A stretch of 64,000 nucleotides of DNA, taken from positions 434,001 to 498,000 of the forward strand of contig JAUIRK010000885.1 of the NCBI GenBank assembly GCA_030549495.1, written 5' to 3'. Made by a program: the position numbers and the translations under genes. The DNA comes from Nectonema munidae. Taxonomy: Eukaryota > Nematomorpha > Nectonematoida > Nectonematidae. Below the pieces are notes generated by a model. It did not search any database, was not told where the DNA came from, and saw only the letters and a list, made by a program, of their open reading frames with translations. Shown piece by piece: positions 59,101 through 64,000 of this stretch; the stretch's first letter is position 1; each line of letters starts with the position of its first letter.

Positions 59101-61958
59101 AGTTGGATGCAAATTTTGATTAATTGAGCGAATTTCTCTGATAATAATATGGAAAATCTTAATGAGAAAAATTAATCCATTTTTTCATTGTTAAAATCAA
59201 AAATATTCTTTATGTATGTATTTTTACTGAATAAAAGTTTGATTTTAATATTAAAATTTTTTTTAACCTAAGAACCTTGCGTTAAATATAGCTCGCAACT
59301 GTGAAGATACATACCTTCATTTAAAAATTTAGTTTACAATTTTGTTCGTTGAGAAATTCTAAAACCTTGCTTTGACTGATTTCTTATCTAAAAATAACGT
59401 TTTTCATTCCAATTTTCTTTAGCATCTTTCTTTCTGCCCCTTTCGAATGCTCGATGAAATTAATCAAGGAATGGATATTCAAAATGAAAAAAAAGTAATG
59501 GAAGCAATTATGCATATGGCAAGTCAATCTGGTTTTTCACAATATTTCCTATTCACTCCAAAGGTTTTTCACAATAATTATAAACTATTAAAACATGTTT
59601 TTACATAATCCTCATGATATTATTATCTTTATGGTTTATACTTTTTTTTCAAAGCTATTAATTTTCATCTAATTGTCCTTTTATTTTAAAAATATATTTA
59701 TTTAATGAACATTAAGTTATACAGAGTTAAATCAAGATTATAAAATAGTTTCAAACCATTGTAATGAGGTGAACAAAATATGATGTAATTTAAACAATCC
59801 TTAACAAAACATCCATCTCTGTATTTGATATATTGAAGATTTTTTGCTTCCAAGATGTATGTGTTCTTTCCTCAAGATGGATGAATTAGAAATTCTACAT
59901 TTTAAGTTTATAGGAGAGAAGGCAAAAGGATAAAAATTTATCCATCGAGATGACTGATCTTCTTTTCTAATTGCCTGAGATTGATGCTTTACAAACAAAT
60001 TCACTCTTTTTGGAATGTAATTTAAAAAGTCATATTTATCTTTTGTGTTGTTTGAGTACACAAAAATCTTTAGTTGATTCTTCTTTCTATAACTAACTTT
60101 GATTTCAGGATGTTTTTTCATTTTAGTAGTTTTGAGTAATCACATATTGACACTTTTATTCTCTATTTTTGTGACACAATTTGTAAGATCTTATTTACCT
60201 CGAAAACATTTCAAATCATAATTAAACTTGACAAAATAGTTATTAGATACAGTTGGTGATTAACCTATCCGAAAGCTAACTTCAAAAAGTTTAAAGAATA
60301 CACTAAAATCTTTGAAGCATATCAAAATGTTTTTTGTTGAGTAACTCAAAAGCTGCCGACAGTTCGTCGCCAGACCGTTCGTTGAAAAGACATATCGTTG
60401 CCGGACGATTTGTCGAATGGATATTTGGTCTAACAGCTTTTTTGTCGAACGGTTGTTTCGTCGCGAACGATTGTTTAATTGAAAAAATGTATTGTTGAAA
60501 GAAAATAAACAATTTCTCTCTATATATATATATAGAAGCAATATCTTTGACAAATATGCCTATTGAGGCGAAATAATTATAACAAATATAAAAATCGTAA
60601 AAATTAGACACCCTATAGTTAAAAGGAGTTAAACTAAAAAAAAAATTTGAACCTTATCAATTATTCAATTTTTTAGTTGTCTTTCTAACAGTTTAGATAA
60701 AACTTTTAGTTTATATAATAGTTTAAGAACTGGACACTTTATTGCTGATTTTGCTGACTAGTTTTGGAGTATAAAACGTTACATCTCATTTTCACTATTT
60801 TATCATTAATATATTTGCTTTGAAAAAAGAGTATACTACATTTTAAGCATTTTTTAAAACATCTTATTTTTACTATTTTATCATTTATATATTTGCTTTG
60901 AAAAAGGAGTTTATACTCCGAAACTAGTCAGCAAAATCAGCAATAAAGTGTCCAGTTTTTACAATTTTTTATATTTGTTAGAATTATATATATATGCATT
61001 GAAATAATAATCATGAAAGAGAAGTTTTCAGGTTTTTGTAAAAGGAACTCTAACATATTAAAATAAAAGGCAATAAATAAAATGATTAAACATTTTTATT
61101 TTAGGATTTACGCTGGTTTTATGAAAATGGAAAATACATATTATTAAAAGAGATATAAAACTTTATAATTAGACTAAAGCTATATAAAGATACTACATAT
61201 TTTTCAGTGTGAGAAAAATATTAGTCTCGCTTACTAACTAAATTATTAAACGCTCTTCTCCACCCTTTCGCTAATGAATCCGTAAGGCTTCTCAACGCTT
61301 AAGTGTAGCAAACTAATTAAATTAATAAAAAAATTAGTTACTAACTTAATTACTAAATGCTCTTGACCAAAATTCCACTAATGAATTGGTAAAGTTTACA
61401 AGTTTGAAAGTGTAACCTACGAGCCAAATTAGTAAAAAGGTAATCCTACTTATATATTGTTTCCTTAAGTGCTTATAATTAAGCAATTATCTCGTTGGCT
61501 GTTTAACTATATAAAAAACGTATAGCTTTGGGCTTTCGACTAAATATCCATTCGATTATTTGTCTGTTCGACGAACTGTCCAGTAATGAAATGTCCATCA
61601 ACGAAAGCTGCAGTCACGACCTCCAAATTTGGTTTATTAAAAATAGCTTTGCCAGTTTTAAAAATATATGAAAGAGTGAATATATATTTCGGTATAAATG
61701 AGCCTGGATTTATGTGTCTTAAATGAAATTTCCTATATTATATAAAATGTATGGTTGTGCAAAGTAATATTTTTTAATGTTTATCAAGAATAAAAGAAAA
61801 CTATACATTTATTTTTTTAGTTAGTGGATATTGAATTTGATGAAAATGTAAGTCCTATATTTGTAATACGATTATTCAAAGAAGTTCCTACCTCTTCACA
61901 ACCAGAAAATAGAGCTAATGTCAAAGTAAAAGAAGAGTCCCAAAATGATTCCTTTTGA
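29037..61958 (+). CDS. SMC5: SMC5, complete, 17 exons, 1,037 residues
   Basis: Structural-maintenance-of-chromosomes protein 5, the nuclear ATPase arm of the SMC5/6 complex that acts in recombination repair and replication-fork resolution. Exons: 29037-29089, 34252-34319, 34373-34499, 34548-34647, 38463-38579, 39830-40042, 43991-44152, 46933-47418, 47478-47996, 52193-52365, 52694-52817, 52871-52996, 53047-53169, 53231-53314, 58597-58956, 59423-59563, 61821-61958. Every junction is AG/GT and in phase; total 3,114 nt. Landmarks: N-F-M-T-F after the start, Walker A G-P-N-G-A-G-K-S-S (residues 36-44), hinge A-K-Y-I-E-S-T-I-P, signature L-Q-S-G-G-E-R-S-V-S-T (927 on), Walker B F-R-M-L-D-E-I-N-Q-G-M-D (952 on). 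Length is near the usual 1,050-1,110. Identity to vertebrate SMC5 is visibly low outside these blocks. E5's donor could also be two bases upstream. Confidence 0.95.
30043..31022 (-). pseudogene. hAT transposase remnant of the ZMYM/DUF4371 type
   Basis: Minus-strand frame 30951-30655 reads I-N-A-L-N-S-V-D-E-V ... Y-N-F-M-R-T-P ... R-I-M-D-Q-R-W-T-G-H-F-D-S-I, the C-x-N-H/L-x-L...Q-R-W-S-G-H block typical of hAT transposases annotated as zinc-finger MYM-type-1-like. A G-rich hAT-like end (CAGGGCTGTACC, 30045) and a G-run (31011-31020) bracket it. Fragmentary; sits in SMC5 intron 1. Confidence 0.65.
32155..32880. repeat. Degenerate tandem array, about 140-bp unit, five copies
   Basis: The marker GAGTCGAGAAATAAAATCAG recurs in variants beginning near 32213, 32351, 32484, 32634 and 32782, giving spacings of about 138, 133, 150 and 148 bp. 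Each unit continues with a T-rich stretch, a TTGATTGACA-like box and a TTTTCAGRC word. No coding potential. In SMC5 intron 1. Confidence 0.6.
33582..34140. mobile_element. Possible Tigger-type miniature element
   Basis: Left end ATAACTCGTTTATCCAACA and right end, reversed, CATACCTCGTTTATCCGACA. This CTCGTTTATCC terminus resembles pogo/Tigger ends. The interior has no transposase. It ends about 110 bases before SMC5 exon 2. Confidence 0.45.
35147..35574 (-). mobile_element. 5'-truncated LINE 3' end with (TTTC)n tail
   Basis: On the minus strand the sequence ends ...CAATAAATTTC followed by nine TTTC units (35153-35190 on the plus strand as GAAA). Flanked by GGAGCTTATATAnAG direct repeats (35132-35146 and 35575-35589, one mismatch), a target-site duplication of about 15 bp. 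It interrupts an older inverted-repeat element whose left end TAGTAAAACCTGTGTATAA (about 35086) looks like a Tigger-type end. The same AATAAATTTCTTTC tail occurs at 52057-52076. Confidence 0.65.
36712..37560 (+). pseudogene. Transposon-associated orphan protein family, fragment split by a miniature element
   Basis: Frame pieces read D-A-L-F-I-S-T-H-A-A-G-M-L-V-F-N-Q-V-K-R-Q-M, then after an insertion (36814-36926) T-G-L-I-L-P-W-H-S-F-G-N-R-F-D-S, L-K-K-A-N-F-R-R-T-G-E-V-L-A-R-I-W-S-E-L, Q-Y-I-L-Q-I-V-K-C-T-D-K-E-C, and near 37390 H-P-Y-D-M ... C-P-S-V-R-L-E-V-N-E-R-A-C-K-T-C. From memory this matches a protein family of unknown function, dispersed in corals, hydra and arthropods, that behaves like mobile DNA. 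There is a frame change near 37345 and a stop near 37402. Its element ends were not found. In SMC5 intron 4. Confidence 0.55.
36814..36926 (+). mobile_element. TTAA miniature element, family A, copy 3
   Basis: CCGGTTA-CGAACACAGTCGAC at the left and ...GGTCATCAAGCGGTTAA at the right match copies at 14311 and 22558; contains ATCGTCTG twice. The right TTAA (36923-36926) is intact; the left one appears mutated. It interrupts the orphan ORF between ...K-R-Q-M and ...T-G-L-I-L-P. Confidence 0.7.
37690..38295 (-). pseudogene. Penelope-like reverse transcriptase remnant
   Basis: Minus-strand frame reads K-S-D-K-G-R-Q-I-V-I-L ... D-K-M-D-F-I-L-N-D, the K-A-D-K-G-x-x-V-V-I block upstream of the catalytic palm in Penelope-like elements, preceded by F-N-L-G-N-R-F and L-Y-S-K-L-N-K-F. 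Fragmentary and broken. In SMC5 intron 4, beside the orphan ORF. Confidence 0.5.
38463..47418 (+). CDS. SMC5: SMC5 exons 5-8: Q-loop and ascending coiled coil
   Basis: Exon 5 holds the Q-loop region L-C-V-N-L-P-Q-D-R-V-V-E-F (human L-C-Q-F-L-P-Q-D-K-V-G-E-F). Exon 6 starts I-G-S after E-K-C (human E-K-S-I-G-P). Exons 6-8 (residues about 156-442) are rich in E, K, L, Q heptads, for example E-K-E-K-E-E-V-E-L-K-Y-L-L-E-E-M-K-K, giving the first antiparallel coiled-coil arm up to the hinge. All four exons start and end in phase 0. The introns here carry the Penelope-like, orphan-ORF, Tigger and family B elements. Confidence 0.88.
39402..39525. mobile_element. Diverged relative of the family B miniature elements
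   Basis: Ends resemble family B (right end, reversed: CTAACCCATTTAGTACCAAA; left: CTAATCTATTAGTACCAAA), with a subterminal AGACGAC word. TTAA sites are eroded, so this is an older copy. Confidence 0.45.
40616..42812 (-). mobile_element. TcMar-Tigger transposon, more intact copy
   Basis: Ends CAGTGAAACCCC... (40616) and ...GGGATTTTACTG (42812), TA duplications at 40614-40615 and 42813-42814. On the minus strand the transposase opens at ATG 42294 with M-S-K-S-Q-K-T-L-S-F-S-E-K-L-K-V-L-K (helix-turn-helix) and its DDE domain is open over 143 codons (41605-41174): K-A-W-M-N-A-V-L-F, I-L-L-L-V-D-N-A-P-S-H and L-Q-T-M-D-Q-G-I-I-K. Interruptions occur between these parts. In SMC5 intron 6, antisense to the gene. 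Confidence 0.88.
42305..42650. repeat. Tandem repeats in the Tigger 5' non-coding end
   Basis: Three imperfect ~120-bp copies upstream of the transposase start share TTGCGTATTT, GAGTAAAGACAGTAATATTGT, GATGATAAAA and GTGTTCCTTA. The last word matches the terminal repeat (TTCCTTA), so each unit ends in a terminus-like word. Confidence 0.6.
44735..44872 (-). mobile_element. TTAA-flanked miniature element, family B, copy 3
   Basis: Inverted relative to copies 1 and 2; TTAA at 44735-44738 and 44869-44872; ends TTAACCCATTTAAGACCA and TTAACCCATTTACGACCA; hairpin ATGTTCC/GGAACAT near the right end; GCAGACGA words in the left half. In SMC5 intron 7. Confidence 0.8.
47478..47996 (+). CDS. SMC5: SMC5 exon 9: hinge domain
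   Basis: A single 519-nt exon covers residues about 443-615, the whole hinge, which in SMC proteins dimerises with the partner hinge (SMC6 here). Match: A-K-Y-I-E-S-T-I-P-R-A-E-L-A-G-F to human A-K-Y-I-E-N-H-I-P-S-N-D-L-R-A-F; L-K-V-A-V to L-R-V-N-A-V; Y-K-P-Y-G-F-T-A-Y-V-S-D-Y-F-S-A-P to K-Q-Y-G-F-F-S-Y-L-R-E-L-F-D-A-P. The intron before it is only 59 bp, so hinge and arm are almost contiguous in the genome. Confidence 0.92.
48255..48345 (-). repeat. tRNA-derived sequence
   Basis: Minus strand: TAGCGCTGGAAG (A-box-like) and AGGTTCGATTCTC (B box) about 40 bases apart, with a possible T arm. Stems are imperfect; reads as a SINE head or pseudogene. In SMC5 intron 9. Confidence 0.4.
50649..50894 (-). 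other. Unidentified short open frame
   Basis: An 81-codon minus-strand frame whose composition (C-R-E-H-L-K-Q-I-L-A-D-M-N-P, C-H-R-S-W-M-V-Q) looks coding and GC content is higher than the flanks. I do not recognise it. Its position in SMC5 intron 9 near LINE sequence suggests a mobile element or retrocopy fragment. Confidence 0.25.
51040..52084 (+). mobile_element. LINE 3' part with TTTC tail, interrupted by a hAT miniature element
   Basis: Plus-strand frames give F-F-S-L-N-T-I-H-D-N-N-F-F-I-H-R-L-Y before the insertion and V-S-T-F-W-N-E-F-I-K-A-F-S-I-S after it: the reverse-transcriptase C-terminal pattern F-x-x-R...W-N-x-L/F-P seen in CR1/Jockey-type LINEs. The 3' non-coding part ends AATAAATTTCTTTCTTTA, as in the copy at 35147-35574. 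Confidence 0.55.
51176..51517. mobile_element. hAT-type miniature element, GC-rich ends
   Basis: Ends CAGGGGCGGGCAAC (51176) and, reversed, CAGGGGCGGGCAAC (51517): a 14-bp perfect terminal repeat, with target duplications ATGTAAAC (51168-51175) and ATTTAAAC (51518-51525). Charlie-like hAT termini. Inserted in LINE sequence. Confidence 0.85.
52193..53314 (+). CDS. SMC5: SMC5 exons 10-14: descending coiled coil
   Basis: Five short exons separated by small introns (50-330 bp), 210 residues in total, rich in E/K/L heptads (for example E-V-E-K-T-K-L-E-K-E-C-E-I-L). Exon 13 ends with S-L-P-P-S-K-T-Q-L and exon 14 with F-P-K-S-S-S-E-L-E-E-L-L, aligning with the human D-L-P-N-T-L-D-E-I-D-A-L-L segment that precedes the C-terminal head. 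This cluster has the smallest introns of the gene and no recognisable transposon. Confidence 0.85.
54382..54980. mobile_element. Fold-back element with TTTCATCG-word arms
   Basis: Left arm (54382-54515) and reversed right arm (54865-54980) share more than 80 bases at high identity. Each arm is a run of 14-20-bp units built on TTTCATCG (GGTAATTTCATCGCGG, GGTATTTTCATCG, TAAATTCATCGTG). Flanked by TCTGGCAC direct repeats (54374-54381, 54981-54988). AT-rich interior, no ORF. The 8-bp duplication would fit hAT or a MULE; the arms fit neither typical end. In SMC5 intron 14. Confidence 0.75.
55677..57334. repeat. 829-bp tandem duplication, nearly identical copies
   Basis: Copy 1 is 55677-56505 and copy 2 is 56506-57334, exactly 829 bases apart. 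Reading them in parallel I found three differences (near 56078/56907, 56281/57110 and 56458/57287), about 99.6% identity. The copies carry the C-terminal LINE frame (56337-56098 and 57166-56927, minus). AATTC occurs at both junctions, hinting at unequal exchange or slippage. Confidence 0.95.
57340..57880. other. GC-richer insert within the LINE remnant
   Basis: About 540 bases with higher GC than anything around, separating two halves of the LINE frame. No long frame in either strand, no clear ends. A CATCATCATCA run lies at its left part (57420-57431). Nature unknown; probably a different repeat. Confidence 0.4.
58597..61958 (+). CDS. SMC5: SMC5 exons 15-17: C-terminal ATPase head
   Basis: Exon 15 (58597-58956) starts V-I-A-D-Y-T-K-R (human I-V-Q-E-Y-T-K-R) and ends on the ABC signature L-Q-S-G-G-E-R-S-V-S-T-V-F-Y-L-L-A-L-Q. 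Exon 16 carries P-F-R-M-L-D-E-I-N-Q-G-M-D with the Walker B Asp and catalytic Glu, then Q-Y-F-L-F-T-P-K. Exon 17 gives the D-loop-distal strand and a short acidic/basic tail ending N-D-S-F before TGA (61956-61958). The last 45 residues are poorly conserved, as in other SMC5 proteins. Confidence 0.92.
59801..60121 (-). other. Unidentified 106-codon open frame in SMC5 intron 16
   Basis: Starts at ATG 60121 and reads M-K-K-H-P-E-I-K-V-S-Y-R ... N-Y-I-P-K-R-V-N-L-F-V-K-H-Q-S ... W-I-N-F-Y-P-F-A-F. Composition is protein-like (K/R/S-rich, no low complexity) and no stop for 106 codons is unusual in DNA this AT-rich. No family recognised. Could be a nested host gene, the last exon of one, or transposon debris. 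Confidence 0.3.
60345..61610. mobile_element. Fold-back element with GTCGAA/TCGTCG-word arms
   Basis: Left arm (60345-60475) holds GACAGTTCGTCG, TTTGTCGAATGGATATTT and GTCGAACGGTTGTTTCGTCG; the right arm (61530-61606), reversed, holds GGACAGTTCGTCGAA and AATCGAATGGATATTTAGTCG. The element spans about 1.25 kb and contains a second element at 60571-60987. No transposase seen; no target duplication fixed. In SMC5 intron 16. Confidence 0.55.
60571..60987. mobile_element. Long-terminal-inverted-repeat miniature element, copy 2
   Basis: Shares with 9436-9976 the arms ATAATTATAACAAATATAAAAA, ACTGGACACTTTATTGCTG and GATTTTGCTGACTAGTTT, the latter present at 60727-60766 and inverted at 60914-60960. 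The left outer arm is split by about 120 bases (60612-60726). The similarity to copy 1 also extends left (TATCTTTGACAAATATGCC, 60541-60560, as near 9402). Confidence 0.6.
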
Positions 61959-61976
61959 TTATTTCGCTATGCACAT

Positions 61977-61982
61977 AATAAA
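61977..61982 (+). terminator. Likely SMC5 polyadenylation signal
   Basis: AATAAA 19 bases after the SMC5 stop codon, followed by a T-rich stretch. The site is unusually close to the stop, but it is the first canonical hexamer. AATAAA is frequent by chance in DNA this AT-rich. Confidence 0.4.
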
Positions 61983-61989
61983 CTTTTTT

Positions 61990-63122
61990 TATATTTGATT
62001 TGTGTTGGCTTATCATTTTTTTCATTTTTTTGAATAGTAACAGTACTTTTCTATATTAAAATAACATTTTGAAAAAATAATACAATTTAAATTGTTCTAT
62101 AATAGCTTATGACAATTTTTGTTTAGTACTGAAACAAGCATAGCGTTTTTTAGTGTAAATTTTAAAAATATTCTTCAGTCATACTCTATATAAATTAATA
62201 TTAATAACTATTATATTCATATTTTTATTTAACTTTTTAGATTTTTATCCTAATTAAAAGTGCAAAGATACAAATGTAAAAATACCCCAAATAAATTTGA
62301 CATACTATTACTTTTTGTACCTTTTCTTTCAAAAGGAATTTAAAGAATGATAAACAGTTATATAATTCGTATTTCCAATGAAACTTGGAGAGCAAGACAA
62401 ATCAAGGAGCTCCACATATTTGTTCTACCGCAAACATAAATCCCCTTTCAAAATAGTCTGATAGCATATCAAATTAATTTACACTTTAAATACCATTTAC
62501 GACAAAAATTACTATATCTTACTGGTTGATGATTTACTCACTCCCTATGCCCACTTAGCAAAAATTCATGTATTGGTACTTTATGTGGAGATTTTCTGAA
62601 TGAGTCTGAAAAAGAACTTCATGCAACATATGGGTCTTGATGTGGAAAAACACTAAAGTACTCGCTAAAACCTAAAGAAAAGAAATTTCATTACTCAAGA
62701 ACTTTCACTTCAGACTTTTTCTTTCAAGGTTCGAAACTTTAAAGAAAAGTTCTTTCGATAGCAACTTGTGATTTTGCATACCTAAATCTATCAATAAGCT
62801 AGATATTTGCTTGACGGACTCTTTTTTATTTACTCGGTTGACGGACTCTATGTAAATTTTACACCTATCAATTATTTGCAATTTTTTAATATTTTTAATC
62901 GAAAACTATGTAACTAGGAAAAAAAGGCAAGAGAAAAGTAATATATGGCATTTTTGCTGAAGATTTAAATTTTATAGCAATAATTTTTTGATATAGTTTA
63001 ACGCCATCTATCTTCAAATTAAATATTGCCCTATAGTAGAATATAACTTTTGAAAGATGTAATTTCATACTCATGTGAGGAAGTTTTGGTGCATTCCAAT
63101 TCATTCATACATATCATGGATA
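61990..63122. other. Unassigned sequence downstream of SMC5
   Basis: AT-rich intergenic DNA between SMC5 and the tandem repeats before the right piggyBac exon. No coding frame, tRNA or clear repeat ends seen. Confidence 0.4.
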
Positions 63123-63565
63123 ATGGCGTGTGGCATGATAACATACGCTATCGACTTAATACGTTATGAAATAAAATATAAAGCAATATGTGGTTTCTCA
63201 TTTTACATCATAAGAGTTTTTTTGATAATGAGTTTTCCATTACGCAATTCCATTTTATTTATACATGCAACGATAACGGCACTGTGGGGAATGATAACTT
63301 GCGCATCGATATTTTTCGTCATCATAATCAATAACTATCTGTTGATTATTATTTGAGCAATATGTGGTTTACTTGATATCACTTTACATCAGAAGAGTTT
63401 TTTTGATGATGCGTCCCATTACGCAATTCCATTTTATTTATACATGCAACGATCTTTCGTTTTCTACTGCGTTACGATAACGGCACTGTGGGGAATGATA
63501 ACTTGCACATCGATATAATTCGTTATTATAATCAATATAAAGGAAAGAACTATTTATTGATTATT
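63123..63565 (+). repeat. Tandem direct repeats, about 175-bp unit
   Basis: Two full copies (63183-63356 and 63357-63565) share GCAATATGTGGTTT, ACATCA-AAGAGTTTTTTTGAT, TTACGCAATTCCATTTTATT, GGCACTGTGGGGAATGATAA and ATCGATAT. A partial older copy precedes them (63123-63182, GTGTGGCATGATAACATACG). Copy 2 carries an extra CTTTCGTTTTCTACTGCGTT, which recurs at 63587-63606 right before the piggyBac frame. These may be part of the piggyBac 5' non-coding region or its promoter. Confidence 0.65.
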
Positions 63566-63637
63566 TGATCAGTCTTTGCATTTTATCTTTCGTTTTCTAC
63601 TGCGTTTTTTTTGAAAAATCTTATTGTTCGTTTCTCC

Positions 63638-63969
63638 ATGTCTACTTCGGAAGAAAGTTTTGATTTCGCTTCAAACTCCTCAACTCTAACTACTGATAGT
63701 TCTTTACTCTATTCAATGGATCTGCAGAATGAGATTGATGAGAATTTGGTAGCTCCAGATTCAACTCAATATTCTTGGATTCCTCCGTCTACACTAAGGG
63801 GTAGAGTTGAGCGCATAAACATAAGAAATTTTGCTCGCCATCCTCCTGGTCCTCAAGGGACTTGTAAAAATAATTCACATATTTTGGAGGTTTTCAAATC
63901 CTTTCTAACGTGTGAAGTTGTTCATCATATATACAGCATGACTATGCGGAAGCTTGAAATAAATTATAA
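63638..63969 (+). CDS. piggyBac-type transposase, N-terminal exon, cut by window end
   Basis: ATG at 63638 opens M-S-T-S-E-E-S-F-D-F-A-S-N-S-S and reads an acidic/Ser-rich head followed by N-F-A-R-H-P-P-G-P-Q-G and V-F-K-S-F-L-T-C-E-V-V-H-H-I, matching the F-x-x-x-x-P-x-G-P ... F-x-x-F-x-x-x-x-x-x-x-x-I start of the PGBD transposase domain. The frame meets AA|GTAAGTTTTAG at 63970, a strong splice donor, four bases before an in-frame stop, so an intron is likely. Whether this is a domesticated gene or a transposon cannot be told from the exon alone. It is not continuous with the copy at the left edge. Confidence 0.7.
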
Positions 63970-64000
63970 GTAAGTTTTAGATGCATACCTGTTCTTTTTT

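Noticed and set aside
63075-63356. 93-codon frame before the right piggyBac exon
   Set aside because: It runs through the tandem repeats and its peptide repeats with them; not a gene.
1-64000. The two piggyBac pieces at the window ends as parts of one gene
   Set aside because: The C-terminal half is at the left and the N-terminal exon at the right, in the same orientation and 62 kb apart, so they are separate copies.

Overview
The window is animal nuclear DNA. It is strongly AT-rich, its genes have many exons with GT-AG introns from about 50 bp to over 5 kb, and the introns are packed with DNA transposons, LINE pieces, tRNA-derived repeats and short inverted-repeat elements. The SORL1-type receptor marks it as metazoan. 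The SMC5 protein is quite diverged from vertebrate SMC5, so a fast-evolving lineage (a parasitic cnidarian or a copepod, for example) is possible, but the sequence alone does not settle the species.

Two host genes account for nearly all the constrained sequence. (1) Minus strand, 24,060 down to 2,018: a sortilin-related receptor (SORL1/LR11). I joined 23 exons in consistent phase: VPS10 propeller, 10CC module, YWTD propeller, EGF-like module and eight LDL-receptor class A repeats. The signal peptide/propeptide exon was not found, and the rest of the gene (more LDLa, FN3, membrane segment, tail) lies beyond the left edge. (2) Plus strand, 29,037 to 61,958: a complete SMC5 gene. I joined 17 exons in phase from ATG to stop, 1,037 residues, with Walker A, two coiled-coil arms, hinge, ABC signature and Walker B. 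The two genes are head to head across about 5 kb that is mostly a hAT transposon.

Mobile elements: a piggyBac transposase 3' half at the left edge (1-1149, TTAA) and a piggyBac N-terminal exon at the right edge; two TcMar-Tigger elements with TA duplications (6243-8345, 40616-42812); a hAT element with a perfect 8-bp duplication (25762-28341) that carries a tRNA-derived SINE; hAT miniature elements (22064-22353, 51176-51517); LINE pieces (35.1-35.6 kb, 51.0-52.1 kb, 55.7-58.4 kb), the last with a near-perfect 829-bp tandem duplication; a Penelope-like reverse transcriptase piece (37.7-38.3 kb); and an orphan transposon-like ORF split by a miniature element (36.7-37.6 kb).

The least ordinary material is (a) a set of short TTAA-flanked inverted-repeat elements sharing the subterminal word ATCGTCTGC, one pair of which sits at the centre of a palindrome, and (b) three fold-back elements whose long arms are built from short repeated words (TTTCATCG, TTGATTCC, GTCGAA-like), each at one locus. 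No operon, CRISPR array, rRNA gene or intact tRNA gene was seen.
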